This document shows, piece after piece, positions 12,564-24,060 of a stretch of 64,000 nucleotides of DNA. Origin of the DNA: Rhytidiadelphus loreus (lineage: Eukaryota; Streptophyta; Bryopsida; Hypnales; Hylocomiaceae); NCBI GenBank assembly GCA_947034895.1, contig OX344762.1:49951087-50015086 (forward strand), read 5' to 3'. Position 1 is the first letter of the stretch. Each line of letters opens with the position of its first letter. Made by a program: the position numbers and the translations under genes. Under the pieces are notes generated by a model. The model was not told the origin of the DNA. It searched no databases and saw only the letters and a list, made by a program, of their open reading frames with translations.

Positions 12564-13790
12564 ACACTCGTGAAATAAATTTACAAAGTACAACCCGTCG
12601 CCACTAGCTTCTCGTAGACATGATTACACTCGGCACTTCAAGCCGTGCGTGCTATCGCTACACTACTTCCTAAATCCGAACTAAGCCTGATGCATTCACT
12701 CCACCTACACTGTCAACATAACCATGATCCACCGTTTACGGACGACAATCTTGTGAGTGACCTTAAGAACTACAGAATGTCCAAACCTCAGAGATTGAGA
12801 TTGCCGGTTCGACAACAACCACCTCCAGGTCGATGCTCAGATGATGGACGATCAAAGCAAAATTAATAGCAAGCTTGGGTGAGCAAAGAGAAGAAATTAG
12901 CTTTGCCCGGAGGGACTCACGTCAAAAAATGGAGGATAGCAGGAGATTCACATCACCAATCTCTGCAGCTATGACACATTCGTGGTGCAGCTACGACCAT
13001 ACTGCACATATATAGCCGAAAGACTCGTGAAATAAATTTTTGCAAAGTACAACCCATCGCCACCAGCTTCTGGTACACATGACTGTACTCACTCTCACGC
13101 CGTGAGTGTTAATGCTACACGACTTTCTAATCCTTACTAAGCCTGCTGCGCTCACTCCTCTTACAGTGTCAACAGAATCAAGATCCACCGTTTACTGACC
13201 AAATCCTTCGAGTAACCTTCAAGACCTGTAAAAGATCCAAACCTCCGCAAATGCGAAGGCCAGTTGGGCTCTGAAACGACTACCGTCTCCAGGTCGCAGC
13301 CTCGGGAGACGCTATGACATATCCGTGGTACGCATTATATGTACCGCCTATTGACTCGTGAAATAAAATTTTCGCAAAGTACAATCCGTCGCTACTAGCT
13401 TCTTGTAGACATTCTACTCGAACTCAAGTCGTGCGTGGTATTGCTACACTGCTTCCCAATTCCTAAAAAGCCTGCTGCATTCGTTCCCAGACCAATTATA
13501 ACATAACCATGATCCACAGGTGACTGACCGAAATCTTACAAGTGTCCTTCAAGAACTGTAAAGGATCCAAACCTCCGCGAATATGAAGGCCAGTACGATA
13601 CTGAAACGGCTACGGTTTCAAGGTCGAAGCCACGGGAGGGAATGAAAGATCAAGCGAAGACAAGCAGTCACGAGAAAGAAACGCGACTGATTTCGCGGGA
13701 CGGTCTCACGTCAAAATTAGAGGACAGCAGGAGCTTTCAAATCGAGTAATCTCTGCTGTGTACAGCTCAAAGCTGCAGCAACTGACACAA
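12564..13790. repeat. Diverged tandem triplication upstream of the MAKR-like gene
   Basis: Three head-to-tail copies each begin with a form of CTCGTGAAATAAA and continue through GTACAA(C/T)CC(G/A)TCGC, TAAGCCTG, ATCCACCGTTTAC and CCAGGTCG-like blocks. Copy 1 spans about 12564-13020. Copy 2 (about 13021-13350) lacks roughly 120 bp that copies 1 and 3 share (TCACGTCAAAA...GGA.AGCAGGAG). Copy 3 runs to about 13790. On the gene's strand, copy 1 has GGCTATATATGTGC and copy 2 has GGTACATATAATGC, both TATA-like. The triplication is 1.1-2.4 kb from the MAKR start codon, so it may be promoter or leader DNA. Confidence 0.75.
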
Positions 13791-14324
13791 AACAAGCTCA
13801 TGATAGAAATGCACACAACTCTTCACCTGCGGGTGCAGCAGCAGCAGCCGGAAGTCGCGATGTCCAAGCAACGCGAAGGCGCTTTAGAAGCAAAGGCCGG
13901 GGACTCGAGAATGAGAGACAAAAGCTGGTGTGGTGAACATGATTCTGTGGCTTGTTGAAATGCCGCAGGATGTGCCGTGCCGCGACGTGACGGCGGTAGG
14001 CCCAAACAGACGGACGCGGAAAGCGTCAACCAACGGGAGTGAGATGAGGGTTTCGGGAAGGCGTCAACCGACTGCTGGGATTCAAAGGACATTCTCCGAC
14101 TGCCAAGTTTGTCTCGAAGACCTAAATGACTTTTTCAGAATGACCTTTGTGAGTTTGTGCACAACTCTTTAATTTTGGAAGGAACCCTTTTTTCTTTTCT
14201 TCTTTTTTGGTTGCAAATGAAGAGGACATTTCATTGCAAAGAAATGGTACAGCCCAAGCCAGGAGTGCTTTGGGGGGAAGCATTTTGTGAATCATCCTAT
14301 GTGAGGGTCTGATTCAACATAAAT

Positions 14325-14766
14325 AAATAGGTATAGTCACACCTTCTTCGCCAAGCACGTGGAGAATGGATAATGAGAAATTGGTGAGGGTTTGGAGGAG
14401 CCAAGGGGAAGATGCGGTGGGTGAAGAAGGTCTGACACCCTTGAAAGATGTGTCGACAATGGAGAATGAAATAATGGAGAATCAGTTTATCTAGACATAA
14501 GGATGGAGGTAAGTTTCCACGATTCATGTAGCAAAATCGGCAATAGCGAAGGTCAAATTGGCAATGGAAAGGTGAAACTATAGAGCATGAAAGAATATAA
14601 TTAGCTTGTGATATCTTGTACATGCCCAATCTTCACCTCTGGAGGAGAAGAATGGGTGCGCATAAGATATCACAAGCTAAGAAGAGTCTATTGTAGAAGA
14701 CCAATGTGGAGCCAACGGGGAGCCACCACGTTTCGTGCTGTGAAGTAGGTGTGACTACCCCTAATG
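14325..14766. mobile_element. MITE-like inverted-repeat element
   Basis: The left end, with TAGTCACACCTTCTTCG at about 14334, is imperfectly inverted at 14727-14765 (GTAGGTGTGACTACCCCTA). A second, tighter inverted repeat lies inside: TTAGCTTGTGATATCTT at 14600 pairs with AAGATATCACAAGCTAA at about 14664. No coding potential was seen and the target duplication was not resolved. Confidence 0.5.
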
Positions 14767-14769
14767 AAC

Positions 14770-14880
14770 TCATTTTTGTAAAAAAAGTGTGATTGATGCA
14801 AGGTGCTGTGGACCTTTTAAAATCTTACGTAGAAATTCTATTTTGACATCTCTACCAAATTTGACCCTCACGTATATTAT
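14770..14880 (+). repeat. Dispersed repeat related to 21610-21745
   Basis: Both loci carry TTTTTTGTAAAAAAA(A)GTGT, then GATG(C/A)AAGGTG or GATGCGAGGTGACATGGA, an AAATTC(T/A)ATTT block, and a TTTCACGTACGG or CCTCACGTATAT block about 100 bp later. The order is conserved but the copies are diverged. Class unknown. Confidence 0.45.
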
Positions 14881-16209
14881 CAGATTTATTTTTCAATTTT
14901 CTTGATAAAATTAAATGTAATATTATTCACGGTAATTGAATCCATTTTTTCCCCTTGAGTCATACTGAACATTATGTTCATAGCTTGTGATTGTGAATTC
15001 AATGACCTCCAACTAAAATAATCCGTGGGTCTACTCCATCCCGTATGCTCAGTTGTGGGGCATTCTCCATTGAGTTGTAAATATTAATTGTGAAATTAAT
15101 TTGTCTTCTATCAAAGTGCAAATTAGAATTTCAATTTGAAACACCAAATAATCTTAGTGTATGAGGGTTGAACTTGCTTCATCTTGAGCCCTCAATTTTC
15201 ATTCCAAGATAATATGAATCCTCAATGATATCACTTTTGCTACAATTACACTTTGAATATGTGGTTAAAATTTATAAATAGACATTCATACCTAAATTTT
15301 CACTAATTATATCCTTGTCACAAATTATATCCAAAAGAAACTTTGACCCTTCACCACTTTTGCATACAGTATTCAAATGTTGTGTTCTTTGGTGGGTTGG
15401 AACCTCCTTTCACTTGCCATCAAGAAAATCAATTAAAATTTGACCAGTCTAATTGACGCAGCAGCAAAAGGTGTCGGTTTTGGGGGGTACCCACCTAAAT
15501 AGGAAAGGTACAACCCAAGGCCAGAGGTCAACCAAGCGTTTCTTTTCCTTATCTCTGTGTTACAAGTTACGGAGTACAATTTACAGAACTGCTGGAGCTT
15601 GCAGTGGAGTGACACTTGGCACAAACTGAGAATGTCGCTGCTTATAAATAGTGATTTGCTTGACAGGCAGCCGAGTAAAACCCACTGGCACTGCAGTCAG
15701 TACCCAGATGGGGGAAAAAAAAACAGGAAAAAACTTATTTCCTGGGGGTGGGAGGAATCAATAAAATTTTGCCGAGCAAGTCGCTGACTTGCACCCAGAA
15801 TACACTCACCGGGTAACTTTTGCAGCCACCTTTTACTTTTACTAAAAAAAGTATAGTTTTACGTACACAAACTCTAATCTTAAGGATACAAATAGAGTGT
15901 AACAGGAGCAGTAACTAGTGTGAGAATCATTCTGTGGAGGAGGGAAATTGCTGCAAAAGAAAATGCATCCATTGGTCCGAGAATCACATATTTTTAAGAA
16001 AGCACATAGGTGATGGGTCCGGTTATTTCAGGGTTAAAGTATTTCATTAATGATAAGTTCCAACATATCATTAGCATGTAAGCCCTATTGTAATCTTCAG
16101 AAATGAAAGTGTGATGATGTCACCTCCATAAATCTTGCTTTGCAAAATGCACAAGCGAGGTGATTGTCTCTGTCTGTAAGCTAAGAATATGATGAAATTC
16201 TCCTCAATG

Positions 16210-16435
16210 TTTAGGGAGAACCGTTTAGTTTAGTTCATTGTCATTGTTAATTTGTGGAATTGGAAAAAAAACCCAATAAAAACCCGGTTGCAATAGGAAA
16301 ACATTGGAAAATAACTGGTGAAAAAAAAAATTTAATTTTCACATAGAATAAAAAATAGAGAAAAAAAATGGACTTCGTACTTGGAAAAACAGTTCAATAT
16401 GGGAATTGAAGGAAAAAGCGGGTAAAACTCATGAA
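16210..16435 (+). repeat. Dispersed repeat, copy 1 (partner at 23855-24060)
   Basis: Both copies read TTAGGGAGAAC, GTGGAATTGG(G)AAAAAAA, GAAAACATTGGA, AACTGGTGAAAAAA, AGAGAAAAAAA, AGTTCAATAT and GGTAAAACTCA in the same order and orientation. This indicates an old transposon-derived family. Ends are not definable from two copies. Confidence 0.65.
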
Positions 16436-18224
16436 AGACTGAATCCCGAACGCTGATTCGCCTCCATTTCGCAAGCACTATTCTTCAAGATATTCTGTTC
16501 CAAGTATCTGTGACCAACCATATAACTCCACAGAGTACTTCTTCACATCAATGCTTCAGTGGCAGTTTGCCCATTGTCGCATATTTTTGTTTCCATTTCC
16601 CTTTTTCTACTGCCAACAGTAGTTTTAAAGCTCGATGTCCGTCGAGAGTGATTATTACTCCAGTCAGAATTGCACTGGCAGGAGTCAAATTCCATGTCGG
16701 TGAATGAAATGTGTTGTCATCTCTGTCCCAATTTCGGTTCTATAATCTCATGCCATGCTAGATAATGTAAATCTTCCTTCCTTCCCACTGAAAAGGTGAC
16801 TCCATTTGTATGGTAAAACTATTGTTACAGATACTTAAATTTGCAACCCACTCAATTCAGAGGTGAAAAAGGGTAACTGATGAGTCTACGATACTGCAGA
16901 TAACAATGATTCGTAATTTGCAGTAATCGGCAGTCCATGAACGGAGAGCATGTTTCTCATGTCTGAGGTTTCGCGTTTATGACGTCTGAACACTGCTTTC
17001 TTTCTTTCTTTCTTTCTTCATTGAGTGGTTCCGCTATTCCAGTGTCTCCAACCCGGCTTTGGGGTACAGTATGAAAGCCAGAAAGGCCCAGACGAGTATA
17101 ATTTTCAAACTGATTCTGCGTGTATCACACTTCCGCTAAAGCTGTGCCGACGGCAGGCGTTTAATTCGTGCACAACCTGCAGAAAATAGCGCAGGAGTCT
17201 TTCTCTTATTAGAAATGTGGCAGTATGTAGTTCCTGTGGAATGCAGTGGATGCAACGGAAAGTCGACGGAGGAAAAAGGAGTCTCTTGATCGGAGGAGGC
17301 TGCGTGTTTATGTTGATGCAACCTGATCGAAGAACAATCAAGCGGTCTGCAAAGAGAATTTGCCCGTATGAGCCGGACGGATTGCTGGTTTCTCTTTTTG
17401 TGAAAGCACCGTCACTTTTCAAAAGAGAAAAAAAAAGAAAAGAGTTGCAGTTTATTCCCAGCTGTGTGTTTTATTTCATTGATTTGGGGGGCGTGGGATG
17501 TGCAGGCTGAAGCAACTTTTGGTAGTGTGAGGGTGATGAAGCTACTTACATCCATGGTGTAAATCTAAGTTACTGTGTCATTCTAAAATTAGAAAATCAA
17601 CACACTAGGAGCACAAAGCACAAAGCAAGAAGTGGCGAGAATACACTCCAAGGTGATATGGGGATTCAACGTCAATAATCCAAATATACAATAGCAAGGA
17701 AATATCCAATACTATTCACTTGAAAAGTGTACTTCAAAAATTCCTCCTATTAACATTTGGATGGAAAATTGTTTTATCATCATGTAGCCAACTTGAAATC
17801 ATCCAAAGGACACATAACATACTAAAAAAAAAAAAATGAATAAGAATTCATGTTGTTGTTTCAGGGATAAGAATTCTAAATATGACTTATAGTAAGTACA
17901 CCTGAAACTAACAAACCAAAAAAATGACACAATGCACCAATATCCTACATTTAAGGTACAAACATCCAAAAGTGTTGGCTTATTTACTCATGCATAGTTA
18001 CTATTGTTAGGTTGGCCAAATTTTAATATTTTCTTGTTGGCAAATGAAAGGAGGTTCCATTGTTCCAATTTACAAAATGATGTGACATTTAGATATGGTA
18101 TGCAAAAGTTATGAAGGGTCAAAGTTCTTTTTGGTAGATGTTCTAAAATGTAGGTACATATTGATTTTGAAAATGTACACAGAGTAATGATGGTGATTAT
18201 AGACAAGGTGTAAGGTAAATGCAC

Positions 18225-18450
18225 CTAAAACTGACAAACTAATACACAATTCAATATGGTTCCTATTATTATTTTGAAAACATTTTTGTGGTTTCTTGTT
18301 GGTTGTCAAAAAAAAATTCTAGATTATCTTAGAATGCATTTTTTGGACACTATATGAATAAACTATGAATTTTCAAAGTACTGAAAATAAGTGTTTTGAA
18401 AACCGGCACTAGATTCTCATGAATCGTAGGAGTATATTGTAGGCAAGAAT
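18225..18450 (+). repeat. Dispersed repeat, copy 2 (partner at 5228-5460)
   Basis: It shares AGAATGCATTTTTTGGACAC and ATATGAATAAACT with the first copy, then diverges near TGTAGGCAAGAAT. Another partial stretch with ACACCTGAAACTAACAAACC lies at 17899. Confidence 0.65.
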
Positions 18451-19248
18451 TTGTAGATGGGGTCGTTGCAAGAAACACTTGTCGATTTTGGTTCAAACAA
18501 CCATAGTACTGGAGTACTGTGAACTTTTGGAATAATTTTTTTTTTAAAATGAAATAAAATATGGATAATTTGTAAATCATTCTAAAAAATATGAGTATGA
18601 AAATTCAAGACAAAAAAGAATTTATCTCTAAAAGTTATACACTCTCAAAGAGTGATGGAAAATACCATGAAATTAGACATTTTGGAATTTTATTTTTAGA
18701 AAATATTTAAAAAAAAATTAAATTAAAAAAAAGGTCATTTTTCCTAACTTAGAGATGCTCCTTCTCAATCATTTTTATCTTTGAAAAAATAAAATTGTGT
18801 TCTCTACACTTGCATAAAGGTAGTGCACTTTAAGCACATGTGGAGGGTGGACAATTTACTATTTTTATAAATCCTTCGATGAGATTGTATAACTTTAGTA
18901 TAAGTCCTTGTATACCAATTCTGAGCTTCAAATTATTATTTTTGGGTCAAAAATAGTACTACACCCCCCCCCCCCAAATGGCCAAGGTAGACATCCAATT
19001 GAGGGCTATTTAAAAATAGTAAAACAATTTTAAAAAATCCCAAAAAATTACTCAACATCTGAAACTACTACATGTACCTTCACTTCAAGTTTAATGGAAA
19101 ACGGACAAATGATGCAAAAGTTATGAGCAAAAAACTACATGTCCAAAGTCAAAGGGACACAAAATAGAACAAGTGTTTCTTACAATCACCCAGATGTCAT
19201 TTTTAGGAAGGTGTTGATTTTAGGTATAGTTATATAACCCTACAAATA

Positions 19249-19380
19249 TGTGACAAACCTAAAAGGTCCAATGGATAACTTCACTAATAATTGTAGAAAA
19301 AAAGAATGCACCTATTAGTTCAATAATTAGAATATTGGGGTGACTACCTTGGTCATGGGGGTTTGCATCCTTTTTGAGTC
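19249..19380 (+). repeat. Dispersed repeat, copy 1 (partner at 23664-23790)
   Basis: The shared ordered blocks are CCTAAAAGGT, ATGGAT(A/G)ACTTCA, TAATTGTAG, AAAGAATGCAC, CAATAATTAGA and GTGACTACCTTGGTC(A/G)TGG. Orientation is the same. Confidence 0.65.
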
Positions 19381-19683
19381 AAGCACATCAAATTTACAAC
19401 CAGACAATGTCGGTTTGGAGTATACATACCTTAGTGTGGTCCTTGTCCCTACAACTAAGTTAACCCTTGAAGGACATATTCATTCCTCGCCATGCAACCC
19501 GAAGAATTTGCTATAATAATTTTAGACCGAGGAAGCAAACAATCTGGATTCACAAGTGAGTGAGAAAACTGCATTTGATGAACAATTCCACTCTCAACTT
19601 AAGAGGTCCTCATTCATGCACCTACGATTAAGAGTGCTATCCCCTTGGGGCGATCAAAACTTCACAAAAAGAGAACTAAGGCT

Positions 19684-19853
19684 TGAACTAAGGCAACTTA
19701 GCCTGTAATAGGTCAAGTTTGGAGTAGCCTAATACATGCCAAAAAGTTCTTGAGAAGTACATTTCACAAGACATATGTACATGTGAAGAAATTATGGGCC
19801 TACTTTAGTTTGCTCCAAACTTGGCCTATCGTAGGCTGAGTTACCCTATGTTC
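19684..19853. mobile_element. Short inverted-repeat (MITE-like) element
   Basis: Arms of about 42 bp containing AGGTCAAGTTTGGAGTAG at the left and CTCCAAACTTGGCCTATCG at the right are imperfect inverses, with about 80 bp between them. No target duplication was resolved. Confidence 0.5.
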
Positions 19854-20048
19854 GATACCTGCGAGGAGGAGGAGAAAAATGTGACAACTTTTGAAAAGAG
19901 AAGTTCACGGCAGCTCCAGCAATTCTCGTTATTCTTTGAACAAAAGACCCGAGGGGCAAAAAAATAAATGACATGTGAGGGTTGTTAACCCTTGAACGTC
20001 AACATGGACGCCAAACATCCGATGGATGACAAGGAATCTTTGAGTGTA

Positions 20049-20151
20049 CACTAAATAGTGAAATTAGGTTGCCCCAGACTATAGTTGACCATGTCTGAAA
20101 GTGTCAGATATGAGAAATTAGTGCGGGGCAACCTAATTTCACTATTCAGTG
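20049..20151. mobile_element. 103-bp TA-flanked MITE
   Basis: Terminal inverted repeats of about 27 bp start CACTAAATAGTGAAATTAGG at the left and end with its near-exact inverse, ATTTCACTATTCAGTG, at the right. TA dinucleotides flank both ends (20047-20048 and 20152-20153), as in Tc1/mariner-type insertions. The first 12 bases are themselves palindromic. Related fragments occur at about 25785-25835 and 31045-31092. Confidence 0.75.
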
Positions 20152-21742
20152 TAGGACGAAAGTGCAACTATTCATCTTTGGAATTGGGTTTGGAAAGGAA
20201 AGATCTCCTACATTACTTTGACTTCCAATAGGTGCTTTTGCTATTTCTTTGACCAATGATTCACACGGTAATACAAAAGGATGATTTTGAGCATCACCCC
20301 TTAGACGTTCAAGGGTTAAATTTCAACTCCCCTTGGGTCTGGTCCACCGCCAATGAATGAAAAAAAAGCCCTGGCCGGAGCGGGAGCTGGGCCCGACCCC
20401 TGCAGAACTGCACAAGGGCTGGCTGGACAAAGAGAGAGAGTCACCGGTAGCGGAGGACCACGTTGCCGTGCAGCTCTGCCACAACTCTGCCTGCGCGCGT
20501 GAACGACGGACAGATATCTATCGTTACAGTGCTGACTGATCGAGCTCATCCCAGCAATTGGGGGGGGGGGGGGAGTAGGCGAGCGAGCCAACCAGTGGGG
20601 TCGATCGATCGACCAGCGCAACATCATTCCATCGCTTTTGCATTTCACGCCGATTTCGGAAAAATTTGCGGTATTCCAATACTATAGCACGTCGAAGGAC
20701 GCGCGGCTGGACACAGACATCGGGAGAATGGTGTCACTCCTTATCGCGCGTTGTGAAAGTACATAGAACGACAAAAAGTAGTGGGATTACCCAAAAGCAA
20801 AGAGCTATAGGACACGTAATCCAAAACTCCCCACAATCCAACCCTGTTGGTGATAAGTCCTATATGGTAATCTAAGCAAAATTGAGAAGCAATCAGCATT
20901 TTGCTTTGAGGGATACTTCAGTTGTCCTGCTAGCTTGTGGCCTGCAATTAGCAAGACCTTTCCAATTAGACCTTTCCGAAGATCGATGTCACCATTTTTT
21001 AAGCCAGAATCGCGCCAATTTAACGATATTACTCGTTTTTGAAACCCATTCGATTCGTTCGATCTATTGGAGCTTCCTCCGGCTTTCAGTGGTGGATCAA
21101 GAATTCCTGACTGAAAAGAGTCCGCCCTGTCCTGCCTGACTCCCCAGCGTTACATGATTAATTTCATGCTATGTTTGCTGCAGTCTGGGATGGCCAAACC
21201 GATCGATCATTTCTGAAATTCCTGAGCGTTCTTACATAGATTCACATGGCCGCACTTATGGATGGCCTGCCTGCCTGCGACGTACCACGTACTGATGGAG
21301 TTGCGCGTCTGACTGCCTTTTCCGGGGAAGGCCACTCATCATTCACTTTGCCATTACCTCAGTGAAGCCTCATTTGGGGGCAATCAAGCCTTGGAAATGT
21401 AGTGCAGAATCGGACGCGGGAAGGGACGTAAGGCCCGGGTTTGTTGTTGGGACACAAGTTAAGTTTATCCAAAACCAACCAAATAAAAAATAGGTCACAA
21501 CATACCTTAACCCCTTTAGTTAGGGTGAGAATCTTTTCTTGAATTTTTGCATAGTTATGCTTATACCCTACGTGAAGGTCAAATTCGGCAAAACTTAAGT
21601 CGTTTTTTGTAAAAAAAAAGTGTCACATGTCATCTTGTGAATGATGCGAGGTGACATGGATCCTTGAGAATCTGATGTGAAAATTCAATTTCGGCACCTA
21701 AGTGTTGAATCAGACTTTCACGTACGGTATCTTTATAAATAT
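20152..21742. other. Gene-free region with a long G-run
   Basis: The region is moderately GC-rich from 20330 to 21440. It holds a run of 14 G residues at 20560-20573 next to GATCGATCGATC. The ORFs here have no recognisable domain. The end of the stretch (21610-21745) is a dispersed repeat related to 14770-14880. Confidence 0.5.
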
Positions 21743-21750
21743 ATATTATT

Positions 21751-22314
21751 CTCGGGGGTGCACTTAGTTCTACTATAACAAACCATGTGCGAACAAGTGG
21801 TTTCTAATAAACCATAATTTCAACCTAAAATTTTGAACATTGTTTAATAATGACTATAACTTTCTATTGCCAAAATTTTCAACTCAAATAAAATATGAAA
21901 ATGATTTCTAGAAGAGGTTGAAAATGAACTAAAATGGCATGTTTTTCAACTCAAATAATTATAGAAGACACATTTAGATGACCATTGAGTCAATATTCAA
22001 CTCAAAATGAGCATTCAATAATGAATTATTTTTAGGAATTTTTTGTTCATTTTTTAGACAATTTTTTCTTATATAATATAGGAGTGTGAAAGTTATTTTT
22101 TACTTCTACAGTGTATCTTTTTACTTCAAAAATTTGTAACTAATTATTATTAACAAATAAAAATATCAATAATTCAAAACATAAACTTTCAAAGTAGGAA
22201 AATCTATTCATATTTTTTAAATTTTGTTTTATTTAAAATTCAAAAAGTATATAGGGGGTCCAAAGTTTTGTTCGCACATGGTTTCTAATGCACTCTAAAT
22301 GCCCCCCCCCCGAG
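21751..22314. mobile_element. 564-bp hAT-type MITE with 8-bp target duplication
   Basis: The element starts CTCGGGGGTGCACTTAG, and its right end reads CTCGGGGG...GCATTTAG when inverted. Both arms continue to a shared AAACCATGTGCGAACAA. The 8-bp ATATTATT flanks it exactly on both sides (21743-21750 and 22315-22322). An 8-bp duplication fits hAT-related elements. The interior is AT-rich and non-coding. The right terminus carries a C-run of 12. Confidence 0.72.
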
Positions 22315-22322
22315 ATATTATT

Positions 22323-23161
22323 TACCTCAATTTCATCATATTCATCATACAAAAGTGTGGTTTTAAAGCATCGATTTGGATGAATGAGAAGTTCTTTGGT
22401 AAAAAAAGTCCCTAGAAGGCTAGATTGCTAGAACCTCTTCGTTCATTGTTTAGAATTGAGATGTTGGAGTACTAAGGTGTTAATCCTACATATAAAGAAT
22501 ATATCAAATGTACAAAGTTAGTATATAAAGTTGATTTGGGATATACTTCCCTTCATGCTCTCCTTCAAACTAGATCAAGAACATTAAATTTTGAAGATTT
22601 GGGGCTCTCTCAAAGATGGTTGTGATTCTAAATTATCTTCCTTTTGGAGGTCAAACTTCCAACAAATTTGAGTCACTAGTTGAAATTGTAATAGATTTCA
22701 CTTAAACATCAAATTGAAAGGTTCAACGTAAAATCTATTTAATAATGGATTTAGAGTTCTTGCCTTCTTGGCACTTAAATCTCACATCTTTACTTGTTTC
22801 ATTTGTGAAATTTCATAGAATCAATGATATGTGAAGTAAATGCCCATACAACAAGGAACAAATTGAACTTTTAAGTCTCAAATCATTTGGGTAAACGTCA
22901 ATCTAGTTGACTAACCTCAACTCTATCTTTGCCATAACATAGGAATTTCCAAAGATTTGTGGAGCCCAAAAGATTTTCAATTGGTGTATATCCCATCAAT
23001 GAAGTGATTTCAAAACATTTACCAAATGTCTCTTGATTTCTCTCAACTTTTGCATGCAATATCCAAATAATAAATTCTTTACTATACTAAAGCCCACTTT
23101 GATTCACCAACAAAATTATACAAATATTTGACTACTCTAATCATTAATAACAACTATATTC
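22323..23161. other. AT-rich region without features
   Basis: Nothing recognisable was found on either strand. Confidence 0.5.
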
Positions 23162-23408
23162 ATGGGCAATTTCATTAAAATGGCGGTATTCCATTGGCAT
23201 TTGTACATGAAGGAACGGAGACTGAGATGTACTGAGGTGTCTATTCATCTCATACCAAGCATCGATTGTATCCCATGCGTGCCCAAATCACCACTCGTTT
23301 GCGTATGGCATTGCCCCCACCATTTTCTTCCGCAAAATCTAATGCCCTAGTTGGTCCCCTAAACCGTCATTTTAATGGAATACCACCATTTTAACAAAAT
23401 TGCCCATA
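23162..23408. mobile_element. About 247-bp MITE
   Basis: The left end, ATGGGCAATTTCATTAAAAT followed by GGCGGTATTCCATT, is inverted at the right as AATGGAATACCACC...AAAATTGCCCAT. The arms are about 34 bp. The flanks do not give a clear target duplication. An ORF across it is a by-product of the repeat. Confidence 0.65.
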
Positions 23409-23663
23409 ATTCACCCCTCTAGGCAATGACTTTAGATGTCTTAGCCCTTCGATTAAAAAGTTGCAAGCACTTGATCATCGCATTTGAGGCACTCAAAAAA
23501 CTCCATTTCAATGATATATCATTATGAAAGTGTTTTTGGCACATGTGACATTCATGTTCCTACCAGAAATTAGTTCCTACTTTGATTGCCAATCTCAACC
23601 CCTAATTGGAATCTAGATTAGTTTATGCATCCTACTTGGCTACTTTTAACCTGTAAGGAAACT

Positions 23664-23790
23664 ATGAACCTAAAAGGTTCTATGGATGACTTCATTGTTA
23701 ATTGTAGTCTAAACAAAGAATGCACGTATCAATAATTAGAGTATTTTGGTGACTACCTTGGTCGTGGGGGGTTGCATCCTTCCAAGGTTA
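23664..23790 (+). repeat. Dispersed repeat, copy 2 (partner at 19249-19380)
   Basis: Same ordered blocks as the first copy, ending in ACTACCTTGGTCGTGG and GTTGCATCCTT. Confidence 0.65.
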
Positions 23791-23854
23791 ATGTATAGTT
23801 ATTGTTCTTTTAAAAAAAAACTTTTTCTCCCCCAAAGCTTTGTTGTGCACTATA

Positions 23855-24060
23855 CTTAGGGAGAACTGCAAGTTCGTTCATTTTAGCCGGTGGAATTGGG
23901 AAAAAAAATAGGTTGTAATTTGAAAACATTGGAGCAAAACTGGTGAAAAAATCTATAAATTTCTATTTAGAGTAAAAATTAGAGAAAAAAATCAAACTTG
24001 ATAATTGAAAAACAAGTTCAATATCAGTAATAAAAGGAAAATAGCTGGTAAAACTCAAAA
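23855..24060 (+). repeat. Dispersed repeat, copy 2 (partner at 16210-16435)
   Basis: Same ordered blocks as copy 1, with GTGGAATTGGGAAAAAAA near 23889 and GGTAAAACTCA near 24047. Confidence 0.65.

Larger units (their letters stand above)
14881..19680. other. Gene-free AT-rich region
   Basis: Only short unsupported ORFs occur here. It holds a (CTTT)n microsatellite at about 16996-17017, a C-run at 18964-18975, and dispersed repeats listed separately at 16210, 18225 and 19249. The part from about 16440 to 17520 is closer to 45% GC but shows no coding signature. Confidence 0.55.

Noticed and set aside
14600..14685. miRNA precursor hairpin
   Set aside because: The inverted repeat sits inside a larger MITE-like inverted repeat and has no evidence of a precise duplex.
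20560..20573. G-quadruplex control element at the G14 run
   Set aside because: A single homopolymer run with no neighbouring gene. It is more likely slippage.
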